A stretch of 40,732 nt of DNA from Acidobacteriota bacterium. GTDB taxonomy: Bacteria > Acidobacteriota > Vicinamibacteria > Vicinamibacterales > UBA2999. Of this stretch, positions 37,356-40,732 are shown piece after piece. Both the position numbers and the translations under genes were made by a program. The stretch covers positions 1 to 40,732 of the forward strand of contig JALHON010000006.1 of assembly GCA_022842985.1 (NCBI GenBank), in the 5' to 3' direction. The notes beneath the pieces are model-generated. The model saw nothing but the letters and a program-made list of their open reading frames with translations. It searched no databases and was not told the DNA's origin. Position 1 is the stretch's first letter. Each line of letters starts with the position of its first letter.

Positions 37356-38438
37356 GTGTCGTCACATTCTCCGGCCGTAGCTCGCGGTGAGTCCGCGCGT
37401 TCCCGACACGCGACGTGGGCGCTCGCCCTCGTGGTGGCGGCGGCGTTCGTCGCGCCGCTCTCGCTGCGCGCGCTCAATCGTGTGGTGGTCGGCGTGCCGC
37501 CCGGCCCCGGCTACCTGCCGTCGCTCGAGTTGAGCCGCCCGCATCGCCCGTTCGACCGCGGCCCGATCGAGAATCTGCGCTACGGGAATCCGGCCTGGGT
37601 GTTCATCGGCGACTCGATGATGGGCACGCGCATCGACCCCATCCAGCTCGGTGAGATCTCCAGCACGCACGACGAGCTCGTGCTGTTCCTCAATCACCCG
37701 GCGACCGGGCCGGCCTGGTGGTATCTGGCGTTCAAGAATCACCTCGTGGCGTCGGGCGTGAAGCCGCGGGCCGTGTTCGTGTTCTTTCGCGACACCAATC
37801 TGACCGATACGTTGTTCCGGCTCGAGAGTCTCTATGGCAACGCGCTCGACGACGTGGCGCTGCCGCAGGAACCCGAACTCGACGCTCTCGTCGAAGCGCG
37901 GCGCGGCGGGTGGCGCGCGCGGCTGCACACGGCGGCAGTGCGTGTCTACGAGTCAGACGTCACGACCGGCTGGCTCGAACCCGGCGTGCGCCGCTGGTTC
38001 GTCAACTGGCGCTTTCCTGATGCCTCCGCGCGTGAGCGGTTCGACCGCTCGCTCAACGAACGTTTCGATCTCGCGAACCTGCGTGCCGATGTCGCCGCTG
38101 ACTTCGCGGACGCGAACGATGCGGCTGATTTCGCCCGCGACCTGCCCACGTCGGTGCTGCCGCTCATGATCGACCTCGCGAAGCAGCACGGCATCCAGTT
38201 GTGCTTCGTGCGTGTGCAGCGCCGTCCGAACGGCACGGTGCCGCCGCCGCAGTCGCCGAACCTGCAGCGCTACGTCAGCGACCTCAAGGCATGGCTCACG
38301 GCCAACGGCGCCCTCTTCCATGACGACTGGGGCGATCCGGAACAGCCCGAGTCGATCTACGCCGACGGTGATCACGTCCGCGACCGCCGCCACTACACGG
38401 CGCTCTTCCGCCGCCGGCTGGACCCGCTGTTCCGATGA
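37356..38438 (+). CDS. Membrane-anchored SGNH-like protein partnered with MBOAT (start uncertain; GTG 37356 or ATG 37299)
   Basis: TM segment ALALVVAAAFVAPLSLRAL then NPAWVFIGDSMMGTRIDP (GDS), DGDHVRDRRHYTALFRRRL; ATGA overlap with MBOAT. Confidence 0.78.
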   Translation: MSSHSPAVARGESARSRHATWALALVVAAAFVAPLSLRALNRVVVGVPPGPGYLPSLELSRPHRPFDRGPIENLRYGNPAWVFIGDSMMGTRIDPIQLGEISSTHDELVLFLNHPATGPAWWYLAFKNHLVASGVKPRAVFVFFRDTNLTDTLFRLESLYGNALDDVALPQEPELDALVEARRGGWRARLHTAAVRVYESDVTTGWLEPGVRRWFVNWRFPDASARERFDRSLNERFDLANLRADVAADFADANDAADFARDLPTSVLPLMIDLAKQHGIQLCFVRVQRRPNGTVPPPQSPNLQRYVSDLKAWLTANGALFHDDWGDPEQPESIYADGDHVRDRRHYTALFRRRLDPLFR

Positions 38439-39868
38439 TCTTCCACAGCCTCGACTTCGCCGCGTTCTTCCTGATCGTGGTCACGATCTACTGGCGGCTG
38501 TCGCATCGCGCCCAGAACGTGCTGCTGCTCGGCGCGAGTTACGTGTTCTACGGCTGGATCCATCCGTGGTTCGTGCTCATCATGCTGGCCTCGACCACGG
38601 TCGACTACTGGGCGGGCCAGCGCATGGAGGACGATCCCGCCAACCGTCGCGGGTACCTGGCCGCCAGCCTGGTCGTGAACCTCGGCATGCTCGGCGTGTT
38701 CAAGTACTTCAACTTCTTCATCGAGAACGTGCGCGACGTCTTCGCCGCCATGGGGCTCTCCGTGGCGCCGCCGCTGCTCGAGATTGCGCTCCCGGCCGGC
38801 ATCTCGTTCTACACCTTCCAGGCGCTCAGCTACACGGTGGACGTCTACAAGGGCGAGATGCACGCCCGCCGCAATCCCATCGACTTCGCGCTCTTCGTCG
38901 CCTTCTTCCCGCATCTCGTCGCCGGGCCGATCATGCGGGCGAAGAACCTGCTCGTGCAGGTGGAGCACGACCGCGTGTGGGATGCGACGAAGGCCCGCCA
39001 CGGCGTCGTGCTCGTCGCCTGGGGCCTCTTCAAGAAGCTGGTCATCGCCGACAACGTCGGCGTCATCGCCAACCGCGTGTTCTCGCAGAACGATCCGGCC
39101 TTCGAAGTGCTGTGGGCGGGCGTCTTCGCGTTCGGCATGCAGATCTACGCCGACTTCTCCGCCTACTCGGACATCGCCCGCGGCGTGGCGCGCTGGTTCG
39201 GCTTCGAGCTGGTGGTCAACTTCAACCACCCCTACATCGCGCACAGCCCCACCGACTTCTGGCGACGCTGGCACATTTCGCTCTCGACGTGGTTCCGCGA
39301 CTACGTCTACATTCCGCTCGGCGGCAATCGCGGCCCGGCGGTGGTGGCGGCCTGCACGCTCATCACGACCTTCCTCGTCTCGGGCTTCTGGCACGGGGCG
39401 AGCTGGAACTACGTGATCTGGGGCTTCTACCACGGCGTGCTCGTGTGGGGCACCCGCGCGGCCGGCCGGCTGCTGAAGCTGCCGGAGTACTGGCCGGGGC
39501 CGCTGGCGCTCGTGCAGATCGCGCTCACCTGGGTGGCCATGATGGCCGGCTGGCTCTTCTTCCGCGAGACCAACGCCGACTTCCTCGGCCACTTCCTGCG
39601 GCTCACGCCGCTCACGACGATGGAAGGCGAGGCCGCCATCGGCCTGCACTTCTTCATGCTGGCGGCGACGTGGTCGCTGCCGCTCTTCATCCACGACCTC
39701 TGGGCCCTGGCTCGCGAGCGCCAGGTGGCGCCGGTGGTGTGGACGGAATCCCGGCTCACCGGTCTGCGCCTGGCCGGCGTGCAGGCGGCCGGTGTCGGTC
39801 TGCTCGCGTCCCTGACGCTCGTGCTGCGCAGCACGACGTCCCTCGACTTCATCTACTTCGCTTTCTGA
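38435..39868 (+). CDS. MBOAT family O-acyltransferase (AlgI/DltB-like)
   Basis: FFPHLVAGPIMRAKNLLVQ, FADFSAYSDIARGVARWFGFEL, NHPYIAHSPTDFWRRWHISLSTWFRDYVYIPLGGNR, WHGASWNYVIWG. Confidence 0.95.
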   Translation: MIFHSLDFAAFFLIVVTIYWRLSHRAQNVLLLGASYVFYGWIHPWFVLIMLASTTVDYWAGQRMEDDPANRRGYLAASLVVNLGMLGVFKYFNFFIENVRDVFAAMGLSVAPPLLEIALPAGISFYTFQALSYTVDVYKGEMHARRNPIDFALFVAFFPHLVAGPIMRAKNLLVQVEHDRVWDATKARHGVVLVAWGLFKKLVIADNVGVIANRVFSQNDPAFEVLWAGVFAFGMQIYADFSAYSDIARGVARWFGFELVVNFNHPYIAHSPTDFWRRWHISLSTWFRDYVYIPLGGNRGPAVVAACTLITTFLVSGFWHGASWNYVIWGFYHGVLVWGTRAAGRLLKLPEYWPGPLALVQIALTWVAMMAGWLFFRETNADFLGHFLRLTPLTTMEGEAAIGLHFFMLAATWSLPLFIHDLWALARERQVAPVVWTESRLTGLRLAGVQAAGVGLLASLTLVLRSTTSLDFIYFAF

Positions 39869-39894
39869 GGAAACCGAAACCAAAGGATCGATTC

Positions 39895-40732
39895 ATGTCA
39901 GACGAACGACTCAAGATTGCCGTATTCATCGACTTCGACAACATCGAGATCGGCGTGAAGAACACGCTCGGACTCAGCTTCGACATCGGAGCCGTGCTCG
40001 AAGCGATCAAGGAACGCGGCGAGATCATCACCAAGGTCGCCTACAGCGACTGGAAGCGCGGCGACTACGGCCGCGCCATGGCCAACCACGCCGTGCGCCT
40101 CGTGCAGCGCGTGATGACCCCCGGCGGCGACAAGAACGGCGCCGACATCAACCTGGCGCTCGATGCCCTCGAGATGGCCTTCACCCACGATCACATCAAC
40201 GCCTTCGTGATCGTCGGCGGCGACAGCGACTTCATCACCCTGGTCGAGAAGCTGAAGCAGTACGACAAGAAGGTCTTCGTCGTCGGCGGCCGCCAGTTCA
40301 CCAGCCAGGTGATGCAGAAGAACTGCACCGAGTTCATTGCCTACGAGAACATCGCCCGCAGCGCGCCGCGCGCCGCCTCCGACCGGTCGCGCGCCGTGCC
40401 CGCCTCGGTGGGCCAGGCGATGCCGATCGACCAGGTCGTGCCGCTCGTGCGCCGCGCCCTCAAGGTGCTGGCCGACCGCGAGGTCACACCCCAGCTCGGC
40501 CTGCTCAAGAGCACGTTGCTGCAGCTCGACTCGTCGTTCTCGGAACGCGACTACGGCGTGAGCAGCTTCCGCGACTTCGCGGAGAAGCTGGCCGAGAAGG
40601 GCATCGTGCTGCTCAAGCACACCGGCCGCAGCACGCTCGTCGAACTGAGCGAGGCCGGCGCCGCGATGGCCGATGCCGCGCTCCCGGTCGCCGACGCGGC
40701 GCTGCCGGTGGCGCCCGTGATGCTCGCCGACG
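39895..40732 (+). CDS. NYN-domain (LabA/DUF88) protein with C-terminal OST-HTH/LOTUS-like domain, truncated by window end
   Basis: KIAVFIDFDNIEIGVKN, GADINLALDALEMAF, FVIVGGDSDFITLVEKLKQYDKKVFVVG; then QVVPLVRRALKVLADREVTPQLGLLKSTLLQLDSSFSERDYGVSSFRDFAEKL. Open ORF, absent from supplied track. Confidence 0.9.
   Translation, partial: MSDERLKIAVFIDFDNIEIGVKNTLGLSFDIGAVLEAIKERGEIITKVAYSDWKRGDYGRAMANHAVRLVQRVMTPGGDKNGADINLALDALEMAFTHDHINAFVIVGGDSDFITLVEKLKQYDKKVFVVGGRQFTSQVMQKNCTEFIAYENIARSAPRAASDRSRAVPASVGQAMPIDQVVPLVRRALKVLADREVTPQLGLLKSTLLQLDSSFSERDYGVSSFRDFAEKLAEKGIVLLKHTGRSTLVELSEAGAAMADAALPVADAALPVAPVMLAD

Noticed and set aside
1-40732. CRISPR arrays, tRNA/rRNA genes, IS elements, prophage
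   Set aside because: No regularly spaced repeats, no cloverleaf or rRNA-like sequence, and no transposase or phage genes recognised by eye; tRNAscan-SE, Infernal and ISfinder searches would be needed to exclude fully

Overview
High-GC chromosomal window of about 40.7 kb. Codon usage, an ADOP/MacB-like permease and tandem DUF2007/DUF4159/TamB-type genes suggest an Acidobacteriota (Vicinamibacteria-like) origin; this taxonomic guess is inference. It holds about 34 protein genes and no recognisable rRNA, tRNA, CRISPR array or insertion sequence. Most genes are housekeeping or metabolic: paired PYROXD2-like FAD oxidoreductases, SDR, methyltransferase, GcvT-like protein, nitrilase-family hydrolase plus APC permease, GlcD-like oxidase, topoisomerase IV A subunit, SGNH+MBOAT acylation pair, and an NYN/LOTUS protein. 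The most notable observations are: (1) a peroxiredoxin split in the ORF track by an in-frame TGA exactly at the peroxidatic-Cys position (FTGG-U-TIEC), followed at SECIS distance by a 7-bp hairpin with a GU-containing loop, so a probable exported selenoprotein; (2) a 2255-aa single-chain TamB-TamA/BamA fusion predicted to span from inner to outer membrane; (3) a vapBC module with a palindromic operator over its -10 box, translationally abutting the topoisomerase IV A gene; (4) a recurrent TANNNT box 6-8 nt upstream of start codons, suggesting widespread leaderless transcription; (5) a perfect 18-bp REP-like hairpin; (6) other structured intergenic elements, including a weak GEMM-like leader upstream of the acyltransferase operon.
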